64,000 nucleotides of DNA from UBA868 sp016776875 (GCA_051201585.1 CP179198.1:1922001-1986000), one strand, 5' to 3'; positions 47,704 to 57,506 are shown, counted from the first letter of the stretch. The notes: a model not told the origin generated them from the sequence alone. A program made the numbers and translations.

Positions 47704-48981
47704 TCAGTCACTATCTGAGGGCGATTCGACCTGTTGCCCTAGATTCGTCGGTGCAAAAATACTTTGATACTGTTTGTCATCTTTCGTTTCGGCCTCGGAC
47801 TGCGACTCCGCGCCTGAATCTGATTCTATCTGTTGCCCCAGATTACTCGGCGCAAATATATTCTGATATTGCCCACTGGATTGCTTTGCATCAACGGCGC
47901 TATCCTGGTCCTGTGACAAAGTCGACTGCTTAGCTTTTGCTTCAGCCAGTCGTTGCTGCTTGAGCGCCTCAAATTTAATTCGATTCTCCTCAGCCACTCT
48001 CACTTTACACTGATCGACATCATAATTTCGAGCCATCCACAGACTGCCCAAGACGCCGACAAACAAAACTGCGGTTAAGGCGCCAATCGGAAGCCCCATC
48101 GGTCTTTTGCTTCGGCCCGCTTTTATAGCCACCGGATTGGCAATCAGCTTCTCGGTAGTTGCTTGACGCTCTTCTTTGCGTTTAAGAAATTCATGCGCAA
48201 TCGCCGCAATCAATGTGAGCGCAATAATAATCACGGCCAGTGAGCTGATTGATGGATTTATCCCATAACGCACTTTACTTGCGAGCACCGTAGTCAATGT
48301 GCTCTCGGAGACGATCGTAAAGACCGTGGTGTTGTAATTCTCGAATGATGCAAGAAAAGCGAGGACCGCAGCAGAGCCGATAGCCGGCTTCAAGAAAGGT
48401 AATAAAATCTTGCGAAACACTTGGGTTTGAGTCGCTCCTAAATCGAGCGCGGCCTCTTCAAGACCCGGATCAAACCGTTGTAATCTCGCCAAAAAGACCA
48501 ACATTGAGTAAGCCGCTATGAAAGTCGACTGACCAATAATGGTCATGAAGTAGCCATCGTAGAAAAACCCATCCTGGGCGCCAAGTACCACTCGATCGAC
48601 CCGCTCCCAAAAAACGAGCGTGGATATTCCCAATACAACGCCAGGCACAAGGATAGGCGATATCGCAATGGTGTAGACCACTGACCGTGCTCGACTTCTG
48701 AGTTGGGTAATCAACAGGGAGGCAGCCAACCCAATGGGCACTGCCAATAAGACAACTCCGAATCCAACGACCAGACTGCTCTTAAGCCCGCCCATGAGTT
48801 GATTATCTTTTATAAGCACCTCAAACCATTCATCTGTAAAACAGTTCCACGGTGAAATTGATGGGAATTCCGAACTATTAAATGCCGTAAACGACATGAC
48901 CAACAGAGGTCCGAATAAATAGGAAAAGAAAAGCAGGATATAAAAGCCCACTGCAATCCTCATCACACCCCCGGACGTCAT
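47704..48981 (-). CDS. potC: PotC-type ABC permease with C-terminal extension
   Basis: Permease of the spermidine/putrescine class. Residues 1 to about 270 are the usual six-helix protein, with the coupling EAA-like segment LEEAALDLGATQTQVFRKILLP near 172-193. Unusually, about 155 residues follow: a basic linker, a seventh membrane segment (PIGALTAVLFVGVLGSLWMA near 298-317), a charged helical stretch and two copies of a 17-residue motif. The total of 425 residues is well over the usual 260-280. The start overlaps the potB stop. Substrate class is inferred from family only. Confidence 0.88.
   Translation of the reverse strand: MTSGGVMRIAVGFYILLFFSYLFGPLLVMSFTAFNSSEFPSISPWNCFTDEWFEVLIKDNQLMGGLKSSLVVGFGVVLLAVPIGLAASLLITQLRSRARSVVYTIAISPILVPGVVLGISTLVFWERVDRVVLGAQDGFFYDGYFMTIIGQSTFIAAYSMLVFLARLQRFDPGLEEAALDLGATQTQVFRKILLPFLKPAIGSAAVLAFLASFENYNTTVFTIVSESTLTTVLASKVRYGINPSISSLAVIIIALTLIAAIAHEFLKRKEERQATTEKLIANPVAIKAGRSKRPMGLPIGALTAVLFVGVLGSLWMARNYDVDQCKVRVAEENRIKFEALKQQRLAEAKAKQSTLSQDQDSAVDAKQSSGQYQNIFAPSNLGQQIESDSGAESQSEAETKDDKQYQSIFAPTNLGQQVESPSDSD
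47722..47871 (-). repeat. Two diverged 51-base repeats in the potC tail
   Basis: Residues 371-387 and 404-420 of the permease share QYQxIFAPxNLGQQxES with differences N/S, S/T and I/V. The DNA units (47821-47871 and 47722-47772) are 99 bases apart and have diverged at many third positions, so the copy is not recent. Between them is an acidic Ser-rich linker. Confidence 0.85.
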
Positions 48982-49910
48982 CTACCAATCTCTCCAATTT
49001 TCACTTTAAACAGCTTCATCAGGATTAAAACGAGCAGGACACAAGTCAACATCAAGACAATCGCATAAGCCGATCCACGAGGCCAATTGCTACCGGTGTT
49101 GAACCATTGATAGATAATCTGGGTAAACCAGAGACTGCTTGGGCCGCCCAAAATCTGGGGGGCTGCCAACGCCCCTGCTGAAAGCATAAAGACCATCGTG
49201 CAGCCAGAAGTGATTCCCGGCTTGGCAAACGGAATTACGACTCGGCGATGAATCCGCCACCAAGACGACCCCAAGTCCCGTGCGGCTTCAATCTGATTCT
49301 TATCGAGACTCTCAATCACGTTGTAAATCGGGAAAATCATAAGCAAGATATAGGCATACCCAAGACCTGCATATAGCGCCACATCCTCTCTCACAAAATC
49401 AATCGGATCACTTAAGATTCCAATCCCCATCAAAATTGCATTAATCGTCCCCTCCTCTCCAAAGAGAATCCGGAAAGCAAATGCTCTAAGCAATTCATTC
49501 ACCCAAAAAGGGATAATCAGGGAGAGAACCAACAGTCGTGCTTTTCCGCCTCGCGCAACCTGGGCAAGGTAATAGGCGATGGGATAGCACAATGCGAGAT
49601 CAAAAAGAGTTACACAAATCGCGGCGATGATCGTGCGAAAAAACACGGTGACATCGACGACATTAAATGGATCTGGATTATTGGGACTACCAAATGCAAG
49701 AAAATGGTAGTTGACCATCGTGTAGACATCATCAGGGCCACCCATACGCGACGGGTCTATCTGCTGCCAGTTATTTCTGAACGAAAAATCCAGCATGAAC
49801 AACTGCGGGAGAACGATCATCACGATAACCCAAAGCGCGACGGCACCCAGCATATAGACCGAAAGACCTACCCCGTTTCGCGCTAAAAAAGTCCGAAGCC
49901 AGTTCCGCAT
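48978..49910 (-). CDS. potB: PotB-type ABC permease
   Basis: 310 residues, about six membrane segments, with the EAA-type coupling segment KNQIEAARDLGSSWWRIHRR near residue 200. A large periplasmic loop lies between the first two segments (about 38-85). Typical of importers for polyamines and related amines. The start follows potA by 21 bases and the stop overlaps potC. Confidence 0.92.
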   Translation of the reverse strand: MRNWLRTFLARNGVGLSVYMLGAVALWVIVMIVLPQLFMLDFSFRNNWQQIDPSRMGGPDDVYTMVNYHFLAFGSPNNPDPFNVVDVTVFFRTIIAAICVTLFDLALCYPIAYYLAQVARGGKARLLVLSLIIPFWVNELLRAFAFRILFGEEGTINAILMGIGILSDPIDFVREDVALYAGLGYAYILLMIFPIYNVIESLDKNQIEAARDLGSSWWRIHRRVVIPFAKPGITSGCTMVFMLSAGALAAPQILGGPSSLWFTQIIYQWFNTGSNWPRGSAYAIVLMLTCVLLVLILMKLFKVKIGEIGR

Positions 49911-49931
49911 GACTACTTGCTCAACGCTTAA

Positions 49932-51028
49932 TCAACTGCAAGTTCGCCGGGCGCAAAGAGCTATCGCGCCTTGGGTTGAAAACCCAACAGAGACCGACGC
50001 GCCAATCTCGTAAACCTCCGATCTCCCATCATTCATTACCGACATGCGAATATCATGGCCCGACCCCGTCTTAAGCGCTAGATGCCAAAAATGCCCCTCA
50101 AACTCTTGATGCACAAGAGTAGCAACCAGGCCATTTTCATCCGTAGGCGTTTCGTCCCTGCAAAAATGGATGGACTCGGGACGAACAAAAACTACCGCGT
50201 TGTCTCCTTTTTTAAGAGGCGCCGCCAAAGACGTTCGCGATCGAATGGGGCCACATTCTGTCTGAACATAGGCCAAGCCATCCGTCATCTCGGTGACCGT
50301 ACCTGAAAAAGAGTTGTTTTCACCGACAAAAGACGCAACGAATGCGGTCTCCGGATGATCATAAACAGTCGTACCATCGCCAATCTGATCAACCACGCCC
50401 TGGCGCATAACCGCTACTCGGTCCGACATCGTCAGGGCCTCACCCTGATCGTGAGTAATATAAATGAAGGTAATGCCCGCTCTTTGCTGAATAGCCCTGA
50501 GCTCTGTACGCATGTGCTGACGAAGTTTGAGATCGAGCGCCGACAAAGGCTCATCAAGAAGAAGGACTTCAGGCTCTGCACATAGTGCCCGCGCAACAGC
50601 GACTCGCTGTTTTTGGCCACCTGATAACTCCGATACCATTTTGTCGCCTTGAGCCGGCAACGCGACGAGTTCAAGAAGTTCGTCAGCTTTTTCCGCCGGG
50701 CTCGTTTACCCATCCCTTTAACTTCAAGCGCAAAAGAAATATTTTCCCAAACGGTCATCAGAGGGAAGAGCGCTAGGTTTTGAAAAATGAGGGCCGTCGG
50801 TCGCCGGTTCGGACCGATCCCAGACATATCTTTTCCGCCAATCAATATGCGGCCTGTGCTTGGATTCTGGAAACCCGAGATCGCCCTCAATAGCGTTGTT
50901 TTGCCACACCCAGAGGGACCCAGAAAACTAAAAAACTCGCCCCCTTGAATCGTTAAGTTCGCGTCACGAACCGCTACAAAATCCCCAAACTTTACCCACA
51001 CATTATCGAGTTGGACATCCGCACTCAT
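49932..51028 (-). CDS. potA: PotA-type ABC ATPase (one frameshift)
   Basis: Two overlapping frames make one ATPase. The first (51028 onward) carries Walker A GPSGCGKTT near residue 38 and the Q-loop ALIFQNLALFPLMTVWENIS, then goes out of frame after RARRK. The second carries ADELLELVALPAQGDKM, the signature LSGGQKQRVAVARAL, Walker B EVLLLDEPLSALD and a TOBE-type C-terminal domain. A missing base in the T5 run at 50688-50692 (plus strand) explains the break; the corrected product is 365 residues, a normal PotA length. Confidence 0.9.
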
Positions 51029-51096
51029 CGAGTCAGTCTCGTCAGAAAGATGGATGACGCCGGCATATCAACCGCCGTCAAACAATTTGGAAAGAA

Positions 51097-51130
51097 TGAC
51101 CACCCTTGATTTAACAATCAAGGGTGGTCA
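51097..51130 (-). promoter_or_regulatory. Strong stem-loop between potD and potA
   Basis: Perfect 15-base inverted repeat, TGACCACCCTTGATT at 51097-51111 and its complement at 51116-51130, with a 4-base loop. It begins 14 bases past the potD stop and about 70 bases before potA. On the transcribed strand it is followed by TTCTTTCC. It likely protects the binding-protein mRNA and reduces read-through to the membrane components, as the liv hairpin at 6003 may do. Confidence 0.75.
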
Positions 51131-51143
51131 GCGCCTAGATTAA

Positions 51144-52316
51144 TTAAGCGTTTACAAACTTATTGCGGTACTCCGTACGAACGTCGGCATACCATTGTGG
51201 CTCACGTGGCCAAGCCCATAGATTACCCAAAGCATCGCCCGGATAGATTTCGTTAAACCACTTGCCATATTCAGCGCTGGCATATTTATCTGCACCGAGA
51301 ACCGCGGAGTTATACCCATGCTGACCCCAATCTGCTACACCACCACCGTCAATTGAGCGTCCCGCCGCTTCTGGATCAAAACAGTAGTCCAAAAATGCGT
51401 AGGTTTCATCAATGTTTGCCGCCGCTGAGGAGATCGTCAGGCCGTCAACCCAAGCGAGCGCGCCCTCAATCGGTGCTCGGTAGATCACCGGCTTACCCTC
51501 TTTCATCTGAACAGTCGGCGGACCATCCCAGGTCTGACCAACGACAACGCCACCACTCATAAAGCCATTTTTCTGGCTATCTGCGTCATTCCAGAAAAGT
51601 TTGACCTGACTCTTGTTCTTGATGCAAAAGTCCGTCACTACCTGCCACGTCTTGCGCATCGTCGCTTCATCAGAGTACGCTTTACGCATCGCGCCGGGCT
51701 CCAGTGCACCGGTAGTCTCGAGATAGAGACCCGCGCCAAGCATGCCCGAATGCGGACGCATCATTGTCTTACCTTCTACATCCTTATTCCAGATGTCGCC
51801 ATAGCTTGGCATTTCGCCAGCACGAGACGGTGACCACTTGTCCGAACGCCATGCCACACCTTCTGTTCCCCAGATTTGCGGAAGCCAGTGCGAACCTGTC
51901 CCACCAAAGTTCCATTCGGTGTCGCCAACCGCCAACATCGCCGGGTTTAAGTTTTTCACGTTAGGAATGCGGCCATAGTCGATAGGCTGAATGAGGCCTA
52001 AAGGCTCCCATTGGAGCGAGCGCATATTGGTCGGACTGCAAACATCGAAGCCCTTCCCTTTAGTCGCCTTCATCTTGTTGATGATCTCTTCGTTCGATCC
52101 GATCCCTGTAAAATTCACCGTGATTCCGGTTTTTTCTTTGAAAGATTTCAAGAATCCAGGCGGGCAGTAATCCGACCACAGGAGTACGTTTACTTCTCCT
52201 GACGAGGCAAGCACCTTGGGGCTCACGATCCATGGTCCCACTGCCGCTGCCGTTGAGACGGCGGCAGTCTTCTTTACAAACGATCTACGGCTCTTATTAA
52301 ATTTCTGTTCCGACAC
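51144..52316 (-). CDS. potD: PotD-type periplasmic binding protein, Tat-type signal
   Basis: 390 residues. GTG start at 52316 with AGGAGG Shine-Dalgarno. A twin-arginine signal is visible (KSRRSFVKKTAAVSTAA with cleavage near KVLAS), unusual but known for this class. The mature part has the PotD/PotF pattern: VNVLLWSDYCPPGFLKSF, DVCSPTNMRSLQ, IWGTEGVAWRSDKW and the C-terminal EYRNKFVNA. Ligand could be a polyamine or another amine; the taurine locus upstream makes an omega-amino sulfonate worth testing. Confidence 0.9.
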   Translation of the reverse strand: MSEQKFNKSRRSFVKKTAAVSTAAAVGPWIVSPKVLASSGEVNVLLWSDYCPPGFLKSFKEKTGITVNFTGIGSNEEIINKMKATKGKGFDVCSPTNMRSLQWEPLGLIQPIDYGRIPNVKNLNPAMLAVGDTEWNFGGTGSHWLPQIWGTEGVAWRSDKWSPSRAGEMPSYGDIWNKDVEGKTMMRPHSGMLGAGLYLETTGALEPGAMRKAYSDEATMRKTWQVVTDFCIKNKSQVKLFWNDADSQKNGFMSGGVVVGQTWDGPPTVQMKEGKPVIYRAPIEGALAWVDGLTISSAAANIDETYAFLDYCFDPEAAGRSIDGGGVADWGQHGYNSAVLGADKYASAEYGKWFNEIYPGDALGNLWAWPREPQWYADVRTEYRNKFVNA

Positions 52317-52574
52317 AATATCCTCCTACTGGTTGAACAAATTTCAAATATCCGATCCTGACTAGCCAGTCCCGGACCCAACAAGTTCAGCTTTTCTTCG
52401 CCTTCTGATCAACACCAGATTAACAGGGTGCACAAAAACGGCTTTTCAAATCAAAACTGGTTGTCTCCATTCTAACTCGACCTAGGCCTTAAGATGCAAG
52501 ATCGATCAAAAGTCTATTTTCCGAGTTATTTCCAACCGGAATAAGAATCCAATACCGCTAGCCCACAAAAACTA

Positions 52575-53883
52575 TCAATATTCGGCCAGCGTCTGTCTCA
52601 TCACTTCACAAATCTTGTCGATATGATGACGCTCGGCAATCAAGGGGGGTGCAATCAACGCCGCATCACCAGTCATCTTCAAATGAAGCCCGTTCTTGAA
52701 CATTCTTTTCTGGAAATCAAGACCGCGGACGCCCGGATTACCCATGGGCTCCAGATCAATGCCCGCAAACAACCCATAGCCGCGAATATCCGTGATCATC
52801 GGGATATCACTCAGTGCAAACACCTGATCAAGAAAATACTCAGACATTTCCGCCGCGCGGCCGATAAGGTTCTCTTTTTCAAAAATCTCCATCGTCGCTA
52901 TTCCCGCCGCACAGGCCGCGGGGTGAGCTGAATAAGTATATCCATGGAAAAATTCAATGGCACCATCCGGCGATCCATCAACAATAGCGTCATAAACTTT
53001 ATCGCTCACAGCGACTGCGCCCATTGGCTGCGCAGCATTTGTAAGCGCTTTCGCCATTGTCATGATATCGGGGGTTACGCCAAACGCCTGGGAAGCAAAC
53101 GGTGTACCCATTCGCCCGAATCCACAGATCACCTCGTCAAAAATTAGAAGAATGCCATGGTCGTCACAAATCTCCCTGATTCGCTCAAGATATCCTTTGG
53201 GCGGTACGAGACAGCCTGTGGACCCTGCTACCGGTTCTACAACACAAGCGGCGATCGTATCCGGGCCGTAGTTAGTGGCAATCCTTAGCAAATCTTCTGC
53301 AAGTTCAACTCCCGTCTCAGGCTGACCCTTTACAAAACGGTTTTCAGGTGTCCAGGTATGTCGCATGTGAACGACGCCCGGAATACCCGGGCCAAACGCC
53401 TGACGGTTCTTGATCATGCCGCTAAGCGAAACACCTGCCATATTGACGCCGTGATACGCCCGTTCCCGAGAAACAAATCGCTGGCGCTGCCCTTCTCCCC
53501 TGGCGTAGTGATAGGCGTAAACAATTTTCATTGCAGAGTCGATCGCTTCAGAACCCGAGCAACCAAAGAAAATATGATCAAGGCCATCCGGTGTGAGTTT
53601 GGCAACGCGACGGGCGAGCAAACGCTAAAGGTTGCGCGAGCTGAAAAGGTGGCACATACGCGCACTCTTTTAACTGATTGTGTACCGCCTCCGCAATTTC
53701 CGGACGACTATGGCCTGCTGCACAACAAAATAAGGCAGAAGATCCATCTAGAATCCGATCCCCGGCATCGTTGTACATATACATTCCTTCGCTTCGCTCA
53801 ACAATGCGAGGGTCTGCCTTAAAATCCCGGTTCGAAGTGAACGGCATCCAATAGTTTTCGAGGAATTCTGGATCGTATTTCAT
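52575..53883 (-). CDS. Class III aminotransferase, taurine/omega-amino acid:pyruvate type (one frameshift)
   Basis: Opens MKYDPEFLENYWMPFTSNRD and is out of frame after FQLAQPLAF; the next frame resumes ARRVAKLTPDGLDHIFFGC and runs to the end. One inserted base near 53600-53630, for example in the A3 run at 53620-53622, explains it; corrected length is 435 residues. PLP motifs: CSGSEAIDSAMK, DDHGILLIFDEVICGFGRMG and TMAKALTNAAQPMGA with the Lys. It closely resembles omega-amino acid--pyruvate aminotransferases. With tauR and xsc divergent next door, taurine:pyruvate aminotransferase (Tpa role) is the best reading; beta-alanine or hypotaurine remain possible. Confidence 0.82.
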
Positions 53884-53942
53884 GATTTTTCCTTGATTGA
53901 GAGCGCCTGATATAGTTGCGCGTGAGATCTGTTACTTTTTAC

Positions 53943-53989
53943 ATCATATCAGCACGTTAATCCTAACCAACCGACTCCGATAGGACCAA
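53943..53989. promoter_or_regulatory. Divergent control region, aminotransferase promoter and likely TauR sites
   Basis: On the minus strand TTGGTT (53965-53970) and TATGAT (53943-53948), 16 bases apart, make a good promoter for the aminotransferase. TTGGTCCTAT (complement of 53980-53989) lies just upstream, followed by a similar TTGGTTAGGA that overlaps the -35 box: a direct-repeat layout typical of MocR/TauR operators. The TGGTCCTAT part recurs before xsc. The site is also 13 bases upstream of the regulator ATG, so autoregulation is likely. Confidence 0.55.
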
Positions 53990-54002
53990 TTCCTTGCCAA
54001 AG

Positions 54003-55499
54003 ATGAGTCCAGCAATTCCTGACCGCTTATTCGAGCTACCCAGTGATAGTGGGACGAATTTGCAGAACCAAATTCAGGAGATGCTCGTCAGAACGATACT
54101 AGATGGGCAAATTGCCCCCGGTACCGCGATGCCGTCGGGGCGCAAACTGGCTGATCAACTTAAAGTCGCCCGGAATACTGTTGTTCTGGTTTACCAGAGG
54201 CTAGTCGATGAGGGATTTCTCGTGGCGCGGGAGCGAAGCGGATACTTTGTCAGTGACGATATTCTGCGAGATCGCGTCATGAGCCCACCGTCAGACACTC
54301 GTAGTTTCGGGGCGATCGATTGGGCACAAAAACTCCGTTTCACGCCCACCCAACAGCGGAATCTTGACAAACCCGCCGACTGGTCAAGTTATCGATATCC
54401 TTTTATCTACGGTCAAATAGATCCCCACTTGTTCCCGATAAACGAGTGGAGGGAATGTTGTCGCGATGCCGCTACAGTCGGCGCAATTCAGCAATGGTCG
54501 ACGGATCGTATTGATCAGGACGATCCTGAACTTATCGAACAAATCCAAACCCGCATTCTCCCGAGGCGGGGGGTTTGGGCCCAAGCCAATGAAATCCTGG
54601 TCACGCTCGGCGCCCAACAGGCGCTGTTTTTGATTGCAGACCTATTGCTTGATCAGCATAAAACGGTTGCCATAGAAGATCCGGGATACCCGGATGCCCG
54701 AAACATATTCCTGTCGCGAACCGCAAAACTGAAGCCCATTCCGGTAGATCACGAGGGATTAATTCCCAGTAACGATCTTAATGATTGCGAATGTCTTTAT
54801 CTAACGCCTAGCCATCAGTTTCCAACTACCGTCACGCTGAGTCGCTCCCGTCGGGAACAACTGCTCGAATCTGCCAAAGAGCGGCAATTTGTCATTATTG
54901 AAGACGATTATGAAAGCGAGCATAACTTTCATGGCAATCCCATTCCGGCACTCAAGAGTCTCGATAAAGACGGTGTCGTAATCTACATTGGCAGTCTCTC
55001 AAAGACGTTAGCACCTGGTCTGCGCGTCGGGTTCATGACCGGGCCGGAAGATTTTATCCGCGAAGCTCGGGTCCTGCGACGACTAATGAGTCGCCACCCT
55101 CCAGCCAACAACCAACTCATCGTCGCGCAGTTTCTAAAGCGGGGCTACCATGATGCTCTGATTCGCCGACTGAGCCATTCACTGAGTGATCGCTGGCACA
55201 CGCTCAGAACAGCAATTACAACCTACCTACCCGATTGGCGTATCAGCCCGTCCACCGGCGGATCGTCTTTCTGGCTTCAATCTCCATCAGGCGTAGATGT
55301 CAGCGATCTCCAGAAAAAATGCCTGTCAAAAAGCTTACTTTTTGAATCTGGAGAGGTCTTCTTTCATCGTCCGCCGAGTCCATGCGCTTATCTTCGACTC
55401 GGATTTTCATCAATTCCGGTGGATAAAATCGAACCGGGCGTGCGACAAATTGCCGCCATCGTTAATTCAGCTTCGTCGCACAAATCAAAAGACTCTTAA
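54003..55499 (+). CDS. tauR: MocR-family transcriptional regulator, TauR-like
   Basis: GntR-type winged helix fused to a fold-type I aminotransferase domain, 498 residues from ATG 54003 (an in-frame TTG at 53994 is less likely). The DNA-binding part shows AMPSGRKLADQLKVARNTVVLVYQRLVDEGF near residues 45-75; the PLP part shows TLGAQQALFLIADLLLD, IEDDYESEHNF and the PLP Lys in GSLSKTLAPGLRVGF. In Rhodobacter capsulatus TauR of this family activates tpa and xsc, and the order here (aminotransferase, regulator, xsc) is the same set. GabR or PdxR functions are less likely from context. Confidence 0.84.
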   Translation: MSPAIPDRLFELPSDSGTNLQNQIQEMLVRTILDGQIAPGTAMPSGRKLADQLKVARNTVVLVYQRLVDEGFLVARERSGYFVSDDILRDRVMSPPSDTRSFGAIDWAQKLRFTPTQQRNLDKPADWSSYRYPFIYGQIDPHLFPINEWRECCRDAATVGAIQQWSTDRIDQDDPELIEQIQTRILPRRGVWAQANEILVTLGAQQALFLIADLLLDQHKTVAIEDPGYPDARNIFLSRTAKLKPIPVDHEGLIPSNDLNDCECLYLTPSHQFPTTVTLSRSRREQLLESAKERQFVIIEDDYESEHNFHGNPIPALKSLDKDGVVIYIGSLSKTLAPGLRVGFMTGPEDFIREARVLRRLMSRHPPANNQLIVAQFLKRGYHDALIRRLSHSLSDRWHTLRTAITTYLPDWRISPSTGGSSFWLQSPSGVDVSDLQKKCLSKSLLFESGEVFFHRPPSPCAYLRLGFSSIPVDKIEPGVRQIAAIVNSASSHKSKDS

Positions 55500-55579
55500 C
55501 GACGAACAGGGCTTGCAACCTCTGTCCAACCACCCGTGGTTCAACTCGACCGACAACTGGCATATCACTGACCTTCCCG

Positions 55580-55600
55580 CTGGTCCTATGCGACAGGACC
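55580..55600. promoter_or_regulatory. Candidate TauR operator before xsc
   Basis: CTGGTCCTAT (55580-55589) with an inverted AGGACC at 55595-55600, in the 228-base gap between the regulator stop and xsc. It matches the element in the aminotransferase-regulator region over TGGTCCTAT and agrees with the published TauR half-site CTGGACTTAA at seven of ten positions. The rest of 55500-55727 shows no gene. Confidence 0.5.
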
Positions 55601-55727
55601 GTCAATCGACTAATGTCGCTAGATCAGGTGTTTTGAGAGCGCCGTGCGAAGGCGGTGGCTAAATCAAAAAATGCTCAGAACTTTGTATCTTATTCATTAA
55701 CGTCAGAAAAACAGGAGCGGCGCCCCC

Positions 55728-57506
55728 ATGAAAATGACTACCGAAGAGGCTTTCGTCAAAGTACTGCAAATGCAGGGTATCGAACACGCCTTTGGAATTA
55801 TCGGATCAGCAATGATGCCAATCTCTGACCTCTTTCCTCAGGCCGGAATCAGCTTCTGGGATTGCGCTCACGAGTGCAACGCTGGCATGAGCGCCGATGG
55901 TTACTCCCGCGCGTCTGGAAAAATGAGCATGGCAATTGCCCAAAACGGGCCCGGAATCACGAACTTTGTCACGCCAATAATGACGGCTTATTGGAATCAC
56001 ACGCCGCTTTTACTCGTGACCCCTCAAGCAGCTAACAAAACCATTGGTCAGGGTGGATTCCAGGAAGTCAAGCAGATGGCGATCTTCCAGGATCTGGTAT
56101 GTTACCAAGAAGAAGTTCGAGATCCGTCCCGCATTGCAGAAGTGCTCAATCGGGTCATCGAGAAAGCGCGCCGCGGCTCAGCGCCTGCACAGATCAACGT
56201 GCCACGGGATTACTGGACTCAGGTTATCGATATCGAGCTGCCTCAAGTGATCAAGATTGAACGATCACCAGGCGGTGCTGACGCGATTGCAAACGCAGCC
56301 CAGCTTCTATCTGACGCCAAATTCCCCGTGATCTTAAATGGCGCCGGGGTGGTACTGAGTGGCGGAATCCCCGCCTCTGCGCAGCTGGCGGAAAGATTAG
56401 ATGCGCCAGTCTGCTGTAACTATCAGCATAATGACGCGTTTCCTGGCTCACACCCGCTTGCAGCGGGGCCACTTGGCTATAACGGCTCAAAAGCCGCTAT
56501 GGAACTCATTTCCAAAGCCGATGTGGTTTTAGCTCTGGGCACTCGGTTAAATCCGTTCTCAACCTTACCCGGTTATGGAATTGACTATTGGCCGAATGAT
56601 GCAAAGTTGATTCAAGTTGACATTAACGCCGACAGAATTGGGTTGACCAAAGATGTTGATGTTGCGATCCAGGGAGATGCCCGGAAAGTGGCAGAGCAAA
56701 TCGTGGAGCAACTTTCCAGCAGTGCAGGGAATCATAACCGTGATACTCGCAAAGCAGAAATTGAAAAGTGTAAATCAGCCTGGACCCATGAGCTCAGTCA
56801 AATGGATCACGAAGACGATGATCCAGGCACAACCTGGAATCAACGATCACGTGATAGCCAACCCGAGCGCATGTCTCCCCGACAGGCCTGGAAAGCCATC
56901 ATGGCCGCGATGCCTCAGGATGCCATTGTGTCATCAGACATCGGCAATAACTGTGCTATCGGCAACGCCTATCCGAGTTTTGAAGCAGGTCGAAAATATT
57001 TAGCGCCTGGATTATTTGGTCCTTGTGGTTATGGTTTCCCCTCTATTTTGGGTGCAAAAATCGGCTGCCCAGAAACGCCTGTCGTTGGCTTTGCCGGGGA
57101 TGGCGCCTTTGGCATTTCGATGAACGAAATGACCGCCTGTGGACGCAACGAGTGGCCGCCGATTACGATGATTATTTTCAGAAACTATCAGTGGGGCGCT
57201 GAGAAACGAAACACCACCCTATGGTACGAAGATAATTTTGTGGGCACAGAGCTAAACGTTGGCGTGGAGTACGCGAAAGTGGCGGAAGCGTGCGGAATCA
57301 AAGGCGTAAAAGCAGAAACTGCTGAAGGCTTGACCAACGCGCTCAAAACGGCCATTGACGAGCAAATGAATAAGAACGTCACAACCTTCATAGAGGTCGT
57401 TCTTAACCAGGAACTCGGCGAACCCTTCCGCAGGGATGCTATGAAAGCGCCGGTAGCGGTAGCCGGCATTGATCCCAAAGACATGTGCCCACAAGAAGTC
57501 GCTTAA
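55728..57506 (+). CDS. xsc: Sulfoacetaldehyde acetyltransferase
   Basis: Thiamine diphosphate enzyme that converts sulfoacetaldehyde and phosphate to acetyl phosphate and sulfite. 592 residues, the family length. Xsc-like opening MTTEEAFVKVLQMQGIEHAFGIIGSAMMPISD, the WDCAHECNAGMSADGYSRASG segment with the activating Glu near 49, NGPGITNFVTPIMTAYW, and the ThDP-binding GDGAFGISMNEMTACGRNEW near 452 with RNYQWGAEKRNTTLWYEDN. Acetolactate synthases differ in these segments. Pta, sulfite exporter and sulfite dehydrogenase genes are not adjacent. Confidence 0.95.
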   Translation: MKMTTEEAFVKVLQMQGIEHAFGIIGSAMMPISDLFPQAGISFWDCAHECNAGMSADGYSRASGKMSMAIAQNGPGITNFVTPIMTAYWNHTPLLLVTPQAANKTIGQGGFQEVKQMAIFQDLVCYQEEVRDPSRIAEVLNRVIEKARRGSAPAQINVPRDYWTQVIDIELPQVIKIERSPGGADAIANAAQLLSDAKFPVILNGAGVVLSGGIPASAQLAERLDAPVCCNYQHNDAFPGSHPLAAGPLGYNGSKAAMELISKADVVLALGTRLNPFSTLPGYGIDYWPNDAKLIQVDINADRIGLTKDVDVAIQGDARKVAEQIVEQLSSSAGNHNRDTRKAEIEKCKSAWTHELSQMDHEDDDPGTTWNQRSRDSQPERMSPRQAWKAIMAAMPQDAIVSSDIGNNCAIGNAYPSFEAGRKYLAPGLFGPCGYGFPSILGAKIGCPETPVVGFAGDGAFGISMNEMTACGRNEWPPITMIIFRNYQWGAEKRNTTLWYEDNFVGTELNVGVEYAKVAEACGIKGVKAETAEGLTNALKTAIDEQMNKNVTTFIEVVLNQELGEPFRRDAMKAPVAVAGIDPKDMCPQEVA

